From Magicicada septendecula (taxonomy: Eukaryota > Arthropoda > Insecta > Hemiptera > Cicadidae), in contig CM068367.1 of NCBI GenBank assembly GCA_034769895.1, positions 1,318,821,786-1,318,885,785 of the forward strand: a stretch of 64,000 bases of DNA, read 5' to 3'. Of the stretch, positions 21,051 to 33,780 are shown piece by piece; the first letter of the stretch is position 1; each line of letters opens with the position of its first letter. The translations under genes and the position numbers were made by a program. The notes below the pieces were generated by a model. The model searched no databases, had not been told where the DNA came from, and saw nothing but the letters and a program-made list of their open reading frames with translations.

Positions 21051-21970
21051 TACAAATTTAGGTCAAGGTCAGTGGAGTGTTTCGCACTTCCTTGTCCTGT
21101 TTACATGACACAGTTCCGGTAACTGTACAGTAATATACTGCAGTGTAGTGGCATAACAAAGCGACACATTGTGTTACACAGCTACGTAGCCAAGCGTTGA
21201 ACTAAATTTTAAAAGTAAACAGTGCCAAACAAATAGTGTAGTACTTCCACGCAGAGAGGACACAGCGTTACGAATGGGAGAGAAACTGATTTTGTATCGG
21301 TGATCTCTATGCTTGCATTCATATTTTTGTAAAATTTATATTACGTGAAAGAGTGGCGTGTTTGTTTATTCCATAGCGTTTACCATACGGTTATTAAACA
21401 ACCCAATCAAACCTTGAAGTAAAATCTGACATCAAGTTATTGGACTTCACGTCGTTCCGAAGTGTACTTAACCTCCACTAGAAATCACTCAGCTTTCTTG
21501 ATCCTCAAATACGTATTTCTCAAATTGTAGATTCTTGTATTCCTATAAAGTATAAATTCATTGCCGTCATCTTCACAACTCGTCATAGGCAAGGTGCTAT
21601 GAAAAAGTTTGGCAAAATTTTGAAAAATTAGCAAACAGGTTGGGTTAGCTTAGGAAAAAATCTTCATACGGACAACTGTAGACTTTCTTTTCAACAAACA
21701 GGCTCCAGTAATTATTAATATTCTTACAATTTATATTATTTTAAATTTTATTTATTGGTTTCCTCAAATTATGTTTAGCTTTCTTCATTGATAGATACGT
21801 GTCTGCATTTTGGTTTTATTCGTAAGTCTCAGTAAAAATATTTACTTATGGTGCATTCGGAATATCGGACAGCCAGATTACCATTGTCCGGAATTTCACA
21901 GGGTTGCGATGAAATTGGTGTGTTTATGTGGTGACTGGATGTGGTGTGCGTGTGATGACTGGACGTGTTT
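21051..21970. other. Intergenic DNA with a LINE 3' scrap
   Basis: No gene seen. CATAGGCAAGGTGCT at about 21585-21600 matches the 3' tail of the LINE family at 4440-4975, so a very short tail fragment is present. Confidence 0.55.
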
Positions 21971-22680
21971 GTATGTCATCATCACTATCATCTTCTTTAG
22001 AACACGGCACAGGCAAAGTGCCGCCTCTTCCGCCTTTAAAGGTCCTCCAGCCATCTCTTCTTGGGTCTACCCACACACCTGTGTCCTATCGGTTTGTATT
22101 TCCAGTTTTTTTTGGCCCGTCTGAAATTTGACATTATTTCTAAATGACGGTCTTTCCACAGTTGTTTGTAATCTTTTTATTTTTTATTCAAGTAAAAAAA
22201 TTTGTAACTCTTCTCTTATGGCCTCATTCTTTGTACGGTCAAGTTTAGAACACCTTTTATCTCCTCTTAAGAACGCTATTTCCGAGGCCTATATTTTACT
22301 GTATTATTTCTTGGTTGCTGTCCATACTTTAAACCCATAGGACAGTACAAGCACTGCCATAACTTTGTAGAACTTTAATTTTGTACATTGACGTACCTTG
22401 TTTCTAAGAATACGGTTGATTGTCCCACAGATCATCTGGAACTTACCTAACTTAACATCGATATCATAATTCTTATCACAGACAATATCATTTCCCAAAT
22501 AATTAAAATTGATCAACTGTTCTAGAATTTGATGAATAATAAACATTTTTGTTCTTATTGATTGCTCGCCTCGAAATGCCATTACCTTTATTTTTATAGT
22601 GGAGGTTTTCGTATTGTATTGTTTGCAAATCTGATGAAGCTTAAAAACAGCTGACAACAGCCGCACAGGAGTATAAATTA
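21970..22680 (-). pseudogene. LINE ORF2 C-terminal part (family of 4.4 kb copy)
   Basis: On the minus strand the 120-codon stretch at 22304-22666 includes KIKVMAFRGEQSIRTKM, INFNYLGNDIVCD, KLGKFQMICGTINRILRNK, TKLKFYKVMAVLVLSYG and VWTATKK. The order (strand motif after RT, YLG, then KFYKVMA) is that of the LINE reverse transcriptase C-terminal half. Beyond it come shifted frames and the WVDPRR-like end, finishing at a degenerate GAT tail near 21975-21995. The catalytic YADD-type motif lies upstream and is missing. 5'-truncated and dead. Confidence 0.8.
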
Positions 22681-24700
22681 TATTCTTAAATTATAATATT
22701 AATTTTTGAAATAATATTCAACGAATAGTAGTAAATCATTGTACATGTTATTCTTGTCTAAATTCTTAGAATGCTGAATTCTTAAAATCTTACTCCACGC
22801 CCTGTACAACTCGCTTCCTTCGGTATCTGACCATACGTGAACGTGTGTTCATACCGATTTCTTAATTGAGACCATAATATATTATAGACAGTGGTTGATT
22901 TCTAAAATTATAGGTGCCGGAACGCATTAATTCAAAAGTTGTACAGACACAAATATAATTATATTGTATATTAGCGTATACGTTTACATCAGGTTATTAC
23001 AAAGGAGGTCGACATTTTTAAAGCCCTATAAAACATGTAACATACGTATAAACTTGTATCTGAAAAGGTAATAAAGTTTACTGATATTTCTAAAGAGCTT
23101 CATCGTCAGGTTAGTCGCACGACAATCAAAACAAGTCACTCATAATGGGGTCATCCCGGAGCCTCAATCAAACTCTTAAGTGATGGTTTCGGTGGTTCGG
23201 ACATTTAAAAAAAACTTTCCATAGTTTCGTCATTGTGTCGTCATATTGTTTGTTTCTTGACCTTTCCTTACTCTTTGAGTCCAATGATGTATGATTTCCA
23301 GAAATAAGCTCCCTCACATTCACTTGAAGTTATTGCTATTAATCCAATAGCATAATTCAAGGTAGACTCTCCGGAAAATTTCTGGAATGCACATATTCTT
23401 AGAAGCTCCCAATCAGTTGCCTTTCATGTAGTTTTAATTTTGAAGCTAGTTTTTTTTTGTTTCATTTTCTCCATAAAAATGATGGAGATTTTACTTCAAG
23501 GTTGGTTTTGGGACATTTTTTGAAGGATAGTAGATAAGATAAAGATTAGTGCTGGTGTTTGATTTTGACAAATGTTTAGTTTTGTAATGGGGCTGATGAG
23601 GGGCACAATTTAAAAAGTAATAGTAAATTTTTGTAATAGGTTTAAGGTTTGTCTTTTCATATATTATATTCGGTAATCAAGCCTTGATTATAGACATCAA
23701 AGTTAACGCTGTGTTACTAGGTCCAAAAATCATTGGCTGGTTTTCTCCATTATGATGCAGTATTACCCCGTACTACTAACATAAATTAAATAAACTCTTT
23801 TGAAGAAAAATTATAAATCGATTGGTCAGATGTGAGGGTGATGGAGAGTTCTTTGACATTAAGCACTGATTGAATTAAGACTATTCCAAAATGTAAATAT
23901 ACAGTGTCAATTGTATACAGATATCTGAATATATGTAAGTGCATACGTACATTTTGTAGATATTTTAGTTTCATATTTGCATGCTTATGTATGAACAGTG
24001 TTGGTGAGACCTGCCCACAAATGTAGACGAATCTCTGTGGGTGTATACAAATTTAATTTCCCTGAAATTTATTTCCCATTAAATGTTTCCACGCTTTTTG
24101 GGACGAATATAAGTGCTTACTAGCACAAAAACGTTACAATCCATAATTTTGTTTTGCGTTTGTACTTTATTTGCTACTATAAACAGGATAATAAAAATTT
24201 CCGAAGAAAACCTTTAGTGAAAATTCTGTGAAGACAAAAGATTCTAGGAAACGGGGAAAACATACAAGCGTGTTCTGAGTAATACTTTATACAACAGGCC
24301 TTCTTGTCAATAAACAGTTATTGTTTTGTAATAAATTGTCGAGGTTAAAGAAAGGTGACGATACCGTGAACTTTAAAACATCAATACAACTTCTTGTGTT
24401 CTTTTTTTAATGCAGAACGATTTCTTTGCACTAAATGCAAGCATAGAGATCTAGCTGATTGTGCACCGCTTTCACTTACGTCATTTTAAGGTTTCTTCCT
24501 TAAACACTTTATTTGGTTTCTCATAGTCGTTTGCAATTGTCTTTGAGCATGAAGCGACTCGCACGTTGAGTTCAATGATGTTAGTATGATTTATATTATC
24601 CCGGTCGCATACTAACGTTACGGTCCCGGTCACTTGACCCTGCTGAGACCCCTTTGTCTATACACGGTAAACAACTCTTCATTTGTACTTTATTAATACG
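22680..24700. other. Intergenic DNA, no gene seen
   Basis: Anonymous sequence. A possible very degenerate hammerhead on the minus strand (23050-23112) is discussed among the rejected items. Confidence 0.6.
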
Positions 24701-24703
24701 TTT

Positions 24704-24710
24704 TAGCGCG

Positions 24711-24741
<31 letters not shown>

Positions 24742-24746
24742 GCACA
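24704..24746. repeat. (CG)n-(CA)n microsatellite
   Basis: GCGCGCGCGC followed by ACACAC repeats, seen directly. Confidence 0.95.
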
Positions 24747-24924
24747 CATCCATATATGTACTCGTACATCTCAATATTAACTTTATATTTTTATTATTAT
24801 TAACATCCATATTCATTTCATCAACATATAATTGAAAATATCTTTTGAAGAAATTATTATAATAAACAACTACTTCCAAAACTATTTTAATATTTCTATA
24901 TTTCCATATTTCCTTGTTTTCCTT

Positions 24925-25480
24925 TTTTTATCGGCCATCTAAGGACCACATGTCAATTTCAATTCTATTCTTTGTTCTAATTCTTTTTTCTTTGTTATTT
25001 TCTTTTTTTCCAATATTCTTTCGTCTTCTCACTGTGTCTCTTCTTCCTGTCTTCAGTCCACTTTGAACCTGTGTTTTTCTCTCTCCTATCCTGGACTCCT
25101 TCTATTTTTAACACTTTTGCCCGAAAAACTTCTCGTTCAGTTGCTTCTTCTGCATGTATATTATTTTTTCTAAATCCTTTTGGACGTCTTTAATCCCGAT
25201 TGATGTTGACTTCTTCCCGCACAGATATCTGAAGATTTGCTTTGTCAATCTATTGTCGTCCATTCTATATAAATGTACAAAAAATATTCTGTCTGTGTCT
25301 CATTGTTTCTGTTATATTTTTTATACTCTGATGTATTTCATCATTACTTCTTAATTTCCAACCTTCTGAAGTTTTTCGTGGGCCTAATATTTTCCTAATA
25401 ATTCGTCGTTCCAATATTTCTAGTTCGTCTAAATTATAATTCAATGTTAGACATTCACTTGCATATAGGCAGTCTTGTTT
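24925..25480 (-). pseudogene. LINE ORF2 C-terminal end (family of 20.3 kb copy)
   Basis: Reverse complement of the same 3' region as 20310-20760: the end equivalent to RKEQRIK, the KWTE and YLCGKKST segments, the LYRMDDNRL segment and an upstream NIGTTNY-like stretch. It extends about 100 bp further 5' than the 20.3 kb copy. Frameshifted and dead. Confidence 0.75.
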
Positions 25481-25639
25481 TCCTTTTAATATATACGTCT
25501 TTCATTTTTATTGTTTGACCCAATTGCTACCGTTTAGAAAATATCTGACTTCATTTTGGGTGGTTAATAGATATTAGTTATATTTTATGTCTCTTATTTT
25601 AAACTCGACCTTTGTAGTATTTAGTATATATTTTATTCT

Positions 25640-26950
25640 GACAAAAGCCATTTTTAAATTTTATGGTTTGGATACGTCTCACGATAATGTCTGAATGTAT
25701 CAACCGATTTTCGTAAAACTTGGCTTGCCTCTTTACACTTTTACTCCAAATGTTTTTAAATTGATCCCACAAAAAAAAGGACGGGAGGCAAAAAAGTGAG
25801 AGGTCAATATTTTAAAGACATCAAACATTGTTATGTGATGGATCAAATTATAAAAACTATTTTAACCAAAATTTTGGAAGTTCCGAATTTTAGAACATTA
25901 GATCCTAAAAAAGTGATAACAAATTTTTAAATTTTTAAAATCTATGTCGGGTTCTAGACTAAATTTAATTTTAGGCAAATTTTAATGTAGTGTTTCCTCT
26001 GAAAATGTTTTAAATTTAGGGACCCTACAGACCAAATGGAAGTAAAAATTTTAAGAAAATTGTAAAAGTCTCGTAACACAAACTCGGTATGTTTAATAAC
26101 TTTATAAAATTATGATTTCTCTTGTAAATATTGAACCGCCTTCAAAAAATTTGTAAGATATATTTCGAAAAACCGTAACGAGTTATTTTCATATAAGTAT
26201 ATTTGCGAAATGTGTTAAATGTAGGCATACAGACACTTTAAAATATATATAGGAATATTCCTTTAGATATAGGAAACAACCTTAAAAGCTAGGCCAAATT
26301 TATGTCATTATCAACATACATTGAACTACAGTAAGCTCCCTGAGCTGCAGAACTCACTTGCTATTTTGAACAAAAACCATTTATTATTAGGTAAATATCA
26401 ACATTAGATATTTTAAAAATCTGTACATTATATTTAGATTTTGGTTAAAATTCTCTTTAATTTATTTTATAGCCAAGATGGATTTTCCAATATTATTTTG
26501 ACTTCCTTATTGGGCCAAGGATTCTCAAAATGTTAAAATCTCCAAAGCTGAACACTATCTTCAGATTTAGGTTAAAATTTCCATTAATTTAAAACCTCAC
26601 ATGGATTTCTGAGATTTTATCAAAATTTAGATCCTTTTGGACTCTGTTATCTAACGGTCTGAAATTTTTCAATATGAAGACTACATGCAGATTGGGGTTA
26701 AAATCCCCTTTAATTTTATATTCCATATTGCAGGGAGGGGTAGGTCTTTTATTTTTTCCATTTATATCCTACACATTTTTGCCTCTCGCCAATATTTTTA
26801 GGGGCATTAAACTCACAAACAATAGCATTCTGTATGGCATAAGTATGGAAAGACATGTCAAGTTTAAAGTAAACCGGTTAACGCATTCAAACGTTATTGT
26901 GAGACCCCCGAAACATATAGATAGATACACAGACTGACAGACAAACGCCA
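25640..26950. repeat. Family B degenerate repeat element
   Basis: Built from degenerate units of about 100 bp (recurring GGTTAAAATT, TTTAAATT, CAAAATTTAGATC-type wording). The phrase GGGAGGCAAAAAAGTGAG near 25784 resembles GGCGAGAGGCAACAATGTG in the 58.9 kb copy and, in reverse, CACATTTTTGCCTCTCGCC near 26771. AAGCTCCCTGAGCTGCAGAA (26333-26352) recurs at 51262 and, inverted, at 33868 and 59685. The right edge has a GATAGATACACAGACTGACA tract. Architecture echoes family A. No ORF of meaning. Confidence 0.55.
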
Positions 26951-27069
26951 AACGGTCGAGTTAAAACTGAGAACTCACTTCGTTTGTTATCGATCCAGCA
27001 GTCTATTGTATTACTGTCTGATGTACAGCTATTATTTACGAAAGGAATAGGAGAATAGGAAGGTTTTAC

Positions 27070-27490
27070 TACGATATTCCGTAAGGAAATGGAAGTATGG
27101 TGATCGCGAAAAAATCGTGTTTGAGATAAGGGCTGATTCTGATTGTAGGCTACTACACTCAAAACCTGAAGAAAAGCCATTTTTCGAAAAGTGTCTGTGT
27201 TTGTGCGTCTGTGTGTAGAATTTGTTATTTGACGAACGATAACTGGCACAAATTCCAAAAGAATCAAATAATTTTTTGCATATGTGCCCGAGTTGTAGAG
27301 GACTCAAGCTCTATTGACTTTGGTGAAGATCGGTTAAGGGGGAGGGATAGTTTACTTGCAACGTTTTAAGTTTTAATTAAAGTAAAGTGCTTACAAATTT
27401 ATTTAAATTTTTTAAACAACGGTAATTGTTAAAAATCGGTATGGAGAACCATACATGTCTTCCATGTTCTCAGATTATATTTAAAATCAT
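27070..27490 (-). repeat. Family A, reverse orientation, one unit, abutting a forward 5' signature
   Basis: Begins with CCGTAAGGAAATGGAAGTAT and the AAATCGTGTTTGAGATAAGG segment, has one unit (27235-27370) and ends near ACGGTAATTGTTAAAA. At 27436 it runs straight into a forward 5' signature (CGGTATGGAGAACCATACAT). Confidence 0.85.
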
Positions 27491-28095
27491 TTGTTACTGC
27501 CTTTATGCGTACCCGCAGTTATTTCGATAATGCGATTTTTGGGCTTAGATATGTAGTGAATATCGGACATAATTTTATGTAGTGAAATAATTATACAAAT
27601 TTTAATTTTGTATGTTGCAAAATAGTTGGCTGGTGATTGCAATTGATTTCGTTTGTCATTTTTTATTGGTAAATGACTGTAGTAGTAATTTATCACCGGG
27701 TCGTGGCTGTGACACCAAAAATTGATTATGTTAGGTTAACATGAAAACTGAAATTATACATGGAAACCAATACGTGTGTAACGTAAAACTATTTTTTTTC
27801 TAAAACCACGAAAAACCCAACTCGAAGTAAGGCGGCAGTGGCCCAAGGGTCAACCCCTTGCCTATTATTATAGGCCTAATGTCACTTTTGTGTGGCAGAA
27901 CTCGTTTTTTTGGTATAATTCGTTTTCCGACAAGTACTCGTTTTGTGACTAACAAAAAACAAACATCCATTATGTACAATTTGTAGAGTATATGTTGTCA
28001 TTCCTTAATACAATGTTTTTTGTTTTTTCATTAACCATAAATATTTGTATTTTTCATTTTGTATTTGCTGTTGTTTTATCCAATTTGTAAACTTA
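27490..28095. other. Intergenic DNA, no gene seen
   Basis: Anonymous AT-rich sequence. Confidence 0.6.
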
Positions 28096-28096
28096 A

Positions 28097-29560
28097 AATA
28101 TCGGTATGGAGAACCATACATGACTTCCATGTTCTAAGATTTATATTTAAAATCATTTACGAAATGAAATGTTTCCATAGAAACTACTTCTTTCCACTTA
28201 TTGCTTCAGCCTTAACCACAGTACTGTGGCCACTAACGTATACACGTTATCCCACTCGATTTTCACTGATGATGGCAGTTGACGGCACTGCCGAAACGTC
28301 TGGTTTTGCAGAAAACATTGGACTACGGCCAAACAGCCCGGGAAGGAACTTTAACAACAAACTACTACTTTGTTGCCGATAACGTTGTACACATAAAAAT
28401 TAACCCCTCCCCATTCAACTATCATTTTCATTTATAGAAAATTACCCCAACCCGTTCAACTAGCCTCTTCATTTATAGATACTTCATCTACGTTTCTACA
28501 GTAGATTATTAAGATCTTCTTATCAGGATACTTTATTTATCAAAATTAAGTACTTTACTCTTGTTACAACAAAAAATGTTTCTGGTAAACTACCCTTTCC
28601 CAGTAACCGATCTTCACCAAAATCAATAGGCCTTGAGTCTTCTACAACTCAGGCACACACGTAAAAAATTATTTGATTCTGTTTGAATTTACGGCAGTTA
28701 TCGTTCGTCATGAAAGAATTTCTCTTGTTACAACATAAAATGTTGCAGGTAAACTACTCCTTCCCCTCAACCGATCTTCACCAAAATCAACAGGCCTTGA
28801 GTTTTCTATAATATAGGGATGTATGCAACAAATTATGTGATTATGTTTGAATTTACGGCAGTTATCGTTCATCATATACAAAATTAACCTTGTTATCACA
28901 TAAAACGTTGCAGGTAAACAACCCCTTTCTCTTAACTGATCTTCACCAAAATCAATAGGTCTTGAGTCCTCTACAATTTAGGGATGCATGAAAAACATTA
29001 TTTGATTCTGTTTGAATGTGCGACAGTTATCGTTCGTCATATAAACAATTACTCTTGTTAAAACATTAAAAGTGGTAGGTAAACTACCCCTTTCTCTTAA
29101 CCGATCTTTACCAAAATCAAGAGGCCTTCAGTTCTTTACAATTCAGCAAGGTATGCAAAACATTATTTGATTCTCTTTGAATTTACGGCAGTTATCGTTC
29201 GTCATAGAAAAAATTACCCTTGTTAAAACATAAAACGTTGTTGGTAAACTACCCCTTTTCCCCTTAACCGATCTTTACTAAAATCAACGAGCCTTGAGTT
29301 CTCTATAATTCAGGAAGGTATGCAAAAAATGATTTGATTCTATTTGAATTTGCGGCTGTTATCGTTTGCTATAGAAAAAAAATCTATAGACACACAGACA
29401 CACAGAGAGACAGACAGACAGACAGACACACAGACACTTTTCGAAAAATGACTTTTTTTCATGTTTGGAGGGTAGTACAATCAGAATCTGCAATTATCTC
29501 GAACACGATTTTTTTTTGCCATCACCATACATCCAATTCCTTATGGAACATGGAAGTAAA
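28097..29560 (+). repeat. Family A, forward, near-complete element with 5 units
   Basis: In order: 5' signature (28097-28160), hammerhead-like motif (28266-28300), CGATAACGTTGTACACA, the TTCATTTATAGATACTTCAT segment, five units of about 165 bp (28565-29375), a CAGA microsatellite (29388-29435) and the terminal GCCATCACCATACATCCAAT, then a decayed palindrome. This is one of two copies that contain all main parts (the other is 61373-62615). It lacks the 9240-type segment. Confidence 0.85.
28258..28305 (+). ncRNA. Hammerhead-like motif inside family A (best stem II)
   Basis: CTGATGA (28266-28272), stem II GGCAGT/ACTGCC with a seven-base loop (28274-28292), GAAA (28293-28296), then CGTC. Stem II is perfect. 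Stem I has only three possible pairs (TCA-side with TGG-side) and stem III is two bases, so folding as a canonical hammerhead is uncertain. Confidence 0.45.
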
Positions 29561-29884
29561 ACGTTAGGTTCTTTATTTTAAGTGTTACTTTGTTATACGC
29601 ATTGTATTACACGTTTAATGTTATGTTTTCTCAACCACAGCTTTTATTTATTTTAGCAGTAAACTAAAAACCCAAAACCATTATTACCTAACTATCAAAT
29701 GAAAACAACACGTATTTTTGCTTTACATTAAGAAATAGGGCAATTTACAATTAGTACACTTCTTCTTTTCCACACCTTAATATATCGATACAATCGCATA
29801 TTAAAAACATCGAAATGTATTGCGGGTACTCATACAGTTCCAATCATTTACTTGAATTCGGTTCGATAATTCCTAAAAAAATAT

Positions 29885-30400
29885 AGAATTTTGACAAAGT
29901 GAAATAAAATGTTTCCATAGAAACTACTTCTTTGTTGTCAATAACGTACTACATATATAAAACTTATAAAAAATTATCTCCTTCCTCATCAACTACCCTT
30001 TTCATTTATAGATATTTCATCTACCTTTCAACAGTGGATTATTATGACCTTCTTTTAAGGATACTTTATTTATCAAAATTAAGAACTTTACTCTTGTTAA
30101 AACGTAAAAGGTTGCTGGTAAACCACCCCTTCCCCTTAACCGATCTTTACGAAAATCAATAGACCTTGAGTCCTCTACAATTCAGAACTGTATACAAAAA
30201 CTTATTTGATTCTGTTTGAATTTACGGCAGTTATCGTTTGCCATAGAAAAAATTATACACACAGACACACACACACACACTTTTCGAAAAATGACTTTTT
30301 TCATGTTTTGAGGGTAGTAAAATCAGAATCTGCCATTATCTCGAACACGATTTTTTTCGCCATGACCATACTTCCATTTTCTTATGGAACATGGAAGTAA
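29885..30400 (+). repeat. Family A, forward, 5'-truncated copy, one unit
   Basis: CATAGAAACTACTTCTTTGT, the TTCATTTATAGATATTTCAT segment, one unit (30105-30245), a CACA run and the terminal CTTCCATTTTCTTATGGAAC. The 5' signature is missing. Confidence 0.85.
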
Positions 30401-30860
30401 AATTACCTCATCCGTCTTCAACTATCATTTTCATTTATAGAAAATTACCCTCTCCCCACCATTCAACTACCCTTTTCATTTATAGATATTCCATCTACCT
30501 TTCTACAGTGGATTATTATGATCTTCTTTTCAGGATACTTTATTTATAAAAATTAACTACTTTACTCTTATCAAAAATAAAACGTTTCAGGTAAACTATC
30601 TCCCCCCCCTTAACCGAATTTCACCAAAATCAATAGGCCTTGAGTCCTCTACAACTCGAGCACGTATGCAAAACATTGTTTGAATTTTCGGCAGTTATCG
30701 TTCGCCATAGAAAAAAAATTCTACACACAGACACTTTTTGGAAATTGGCTTTTCTTCATGTTTTGAGGGTAGTACAATCAGAATCAGTCCTTTTCTCGAA
30801 CACGATTTTTTCGCGATCACTATCCTTCAATTTCCTTACGGAACATGGAAGTAAAACGGA
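30400..30860 (+). repeat. Family A, forward, second adjacent copy
   Basis: Repeats the TTCATTTATAGATATTCCAT region, a single unit (30580-30715) and the terminal TTTCCTTACGGAACATGGAA. Head-to-tail with the preceding copy, suggesting duplication or insertion into a sister copy. Confidence 0.85.
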
Positions 30861-31400
30861 CGAAACATGGTATCAGCAAACAATAAAATGTCTGAGCGCC
30901 TTCAGTAAACACGACCTTACGGATACAATAAGCACGACGCTATAACAATCAGCACACGATTTACACGTTTACAAGAAATAAGAGGTACAGTCAGGTCTCA
31001 GATTATTATCAAGCCACAATGAAAACCACGCAGCCGTTTAATGTAAAAACAAAACACACATTACACGAGCACGTCGTACATACGCTGTTATTCGCGTATA
31101 CATTAACGCGCAAAATGCCTCCGCAAAAACTGTTTCGCAAACAATGGAAACATTTATTTTGTTAACAATTCGTCAATTAAACATTCATTGGTACAATGGC
31201 GTTATCTGAAACTCCGTTTCTAAAATTTTTTTGTTATAAGAAAAACAAACATCAAATTTAACTCTTTTTAACGTTTGCTGATAAATACAATGTGATCGTG
31301 TTTAGGGACAGCTGTTGGGAATCAAAAAGATGTGATCGGCGTATCCCCAACCAACACAGCACATCATGGAGCCAGCCTAGTTATTTTGTGTACTTTTTAT
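30860..31400. other. Intergenic DNA, no gene seen
   Basis: Anonymous sequence between a family A copy and the LTR fragment. Confidence 0.5.
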
Positions 31401-31735
31401 GACTAGGCTCAGTTGAATTCTGGGTCCGTCCAGCTGGAGGCGTTAAATGTGCTGCTCGAGACAATTACGAAACGCTCTCGAACAATCGAGACTGTCTTTC
31501 TACACGTTTCTCGGCTAGGCAAACAGGTACGTGTCTCTGTCAAGGCCGTGTACAAAAGTACTACTCCAGATTGTTCTAGTGCTTACTAACTCCAAAAATT
31601 ATGCTGGCACGCGCGCCGTCAACAAAATGGAACATCTATCTGCAGGTTATATAGCCTATAGGCAACAGCGGCCACCTTGTTAGTCAGTTACAGTTGGCGA
31701 TTTATTCAAGTGCGGATCGAAGTATTGTGGCGAAC
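31400..31735 (+). mobile_element. LTR-retrotransposon LTR fragment (related to 56291-56770)
   Basis: TATATAGCCTATAGG, GTCAGTCAGTTAC-like and AGTGCGG wording follows the same order as in the 56.3 kb LTR: a TATA-like box, then the likely transcription start region. The 3' half is missing, where a family A terminus (31757) begins. Ends not resolved. Confidence 0.5.
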
Positions 31736-31756
31736 CATACGAAGTATTTTTTTCTC

Positions 31757-33240
31757 CATGACCATACTTCCATTTCCTTATGGAATATGGAAGTAAAAAT
31801 CGGTATGGAGAACCATACATGACTTCAATATTCTATGATTTATATTTAAAATAATTTACTTGAATTCGGTTCGATAATTTCTAAAACAAATATCTCCCAC
31901 CTAGTAAATAGAGTTTGATGTTTGACAAATTGAAATGAAATATTTCCGTAGAAACTATTTCTTTGTTGCCGATAACGTAGTACACAAACTAGGCATCAGG
32001 GAGGTCAAAATATTTTCCAGCAGGGGCAAACAATTTTTCAGAGGAGAAAAATATTTATATATTTTTCATACACACACACATGTACATATTAGTTTGTAAT
32101 TCTTATATTATAATAGAAATAAATACACAGATTTTATTAATTTATTAAAACATTGATTGCTTTAAAATATGCATAAAATTAATGGCTTGTAAAAGTTAAT
32201 GTTTGATTTCCATTAAGTAGTGCTCAAGTTCCCAAAGTTTTAATATTATGATGTCCGTAATCAAAATATCAGAGCAGGTTTTAGTGTGTATGAGGGTACA
32301 CCGTGGACAAAAGTTTTCAACATTTGTTATAGAGCATTTCTCAGAGTAAAACTGCGAATCTACAGTGTACGTTTCACAGAACAAACATGCGGAAAATAAG
32401 GAACGCTCTTGAATTCTCTCATGGACCCTGAGCATCTTGTAGAGGGTTCATTCCCTAAAGACGAAAAGTCTGTCTATGAACCGTTCCTCTGTAAACACGT
32501 GCAGTTACACTGGCCAGTGATCAACAGGAAGCAAATCGTTGTCCACGTTGGAGACCTTTTCGGCTTGCACGCGTTGTGTTGGTGTGGGTTTCGGCACTTT
32601 CCATTTAAAAAGCGTGCAAACGTAAGAAAATAAACATGAATGAGGTCAGAAATAACGCGAATTGTGTGTGTGTGTGTGTGTGTGTCTGATGTCCTGCCTG
32701 CCTTTTTATTGGGGTAATCACAATAATAAAACTTTGGAAACGTAAACATTACATAATTGAGATATAAACTTGCCTGCCAGGAACTATATATTTTCACTCA
32801 TACATGATTTAAATTAAAATGAAAAATTTATAATTTTATTGCCTGGCAACAAAATTATTTTATTTTTAACAACTACCATTGCCAGAAAAAGTTTAAATGA
32901 ATTATCAAGTACTTTACTCTTGTTAAAACGTAAAACGTTGCAAGTAAACTACCCCTTCCCATTAACCGATCTTCACCAAAATCAATAAACCTCGAGTCCT
33001 CTACAATTAGGCAGGTATGTAAAATGTATTTGATTCTGCTTGAATTTGCGGCAGTTTTCGTTGCCATAGAAAAAATTCTACACACAGGCACATAGACACA
33101 CAGACATACAGACACTTTTCGAAAAATGACTTTTCATCATGTTTTGAGGGTAGTACAATCAGAATCAGCCCTTATCTCGAACTCGATTTTTTTTCGCCAT
33201 CACCATACTTCCATTTCCTTATGGAACATGGAAGTAAAAA
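31757..33240 (+). repeat. Family A, head-to-tail: 3' terminus, then an almost complete copy
   Basis: A lone 3' end (31757-31795) abuts a 5' signature (31797). Downstream are the AGAAACTATTTCTTTGTTGC stretch, the conserved segment (32330-32545), the shared segment of 32560-32780 with a TG run (32663-32687), GCCTGGCAACAAAATTATTT, one unit (32930-33070), a CACA/GACA run and the terminus TTTCCTTATGGAACATGGAA. A 60-bp CACA/AT-rich stretch at 31990-32160 has no counterpart. Confidence 0.8.
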
Positions 33241-33780
33241 TAAAATAACATTGTTTCCAGGCAATTAAACTGTTTCCGTTCATTTAAACTTTTTAAAACT
33301 ATGGTAATTATTAAAAATAAAATAACTTTGTTGCCAGGCAACCAGGTTGTTCGGGTAGGAGGGAGATAGTTTACCTGCGTTGTTTTGTGTTTTAACAAGA
33401 GTAAAGTACTTAATTTAAAAAAATAAGTGCCCCAAAAATAAAGTCACATTAATCCACTATAAAATTTTAAATAGGGTGATTATAAATTGAGTGGGTAGTT
33501 GAAGGGGAAGGGGGTGATTTTTTGAAAATTGCTGTACTGAACAGTACGATTATTGTTTACAAGAATAAAGTACCTAATTTTTACAGATAAAGTGACTCGA
33601 AAATAACATTATATTAAACGACTACCCTATAATAACAAAAAATATCTACAAAGAGTGAAAATAGTTTGAGGGTGGGCGTTATTTTTTATAGAAATTATTG
33701 AACCGAATTCAAGTAAACGATTCTAAATATAAATCTTAGAATATGGAAGTCATGCATGATTCTCCAGACCGTAATTTTTT
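33240..33780 (-). repeat. Family A fragments, reverse orientation
   Basis: GGTAATTATTAAAAATAAAA and TTGTTGCCAGGCAACCAGG, then TTTAACAAGAGTAAAGTACT, and finally AATCTTAGAATATGGAAGTC with a decayed hairpin, i.e. the inverted 5' signature (33720-33772). The units and 3' end are missing. Confidence 0.7.

Noticed and set aside
23050..23112. Possible hammerhead on the minus strand (CTGACGA, stem TGAA/TTTA, GAAA, TATCAG, TA)
   Set aside because: The core has a T-to-C change, stem II is weak and includes a wobble, and stem I does not pair. Too little for a call, though the spacing fits.
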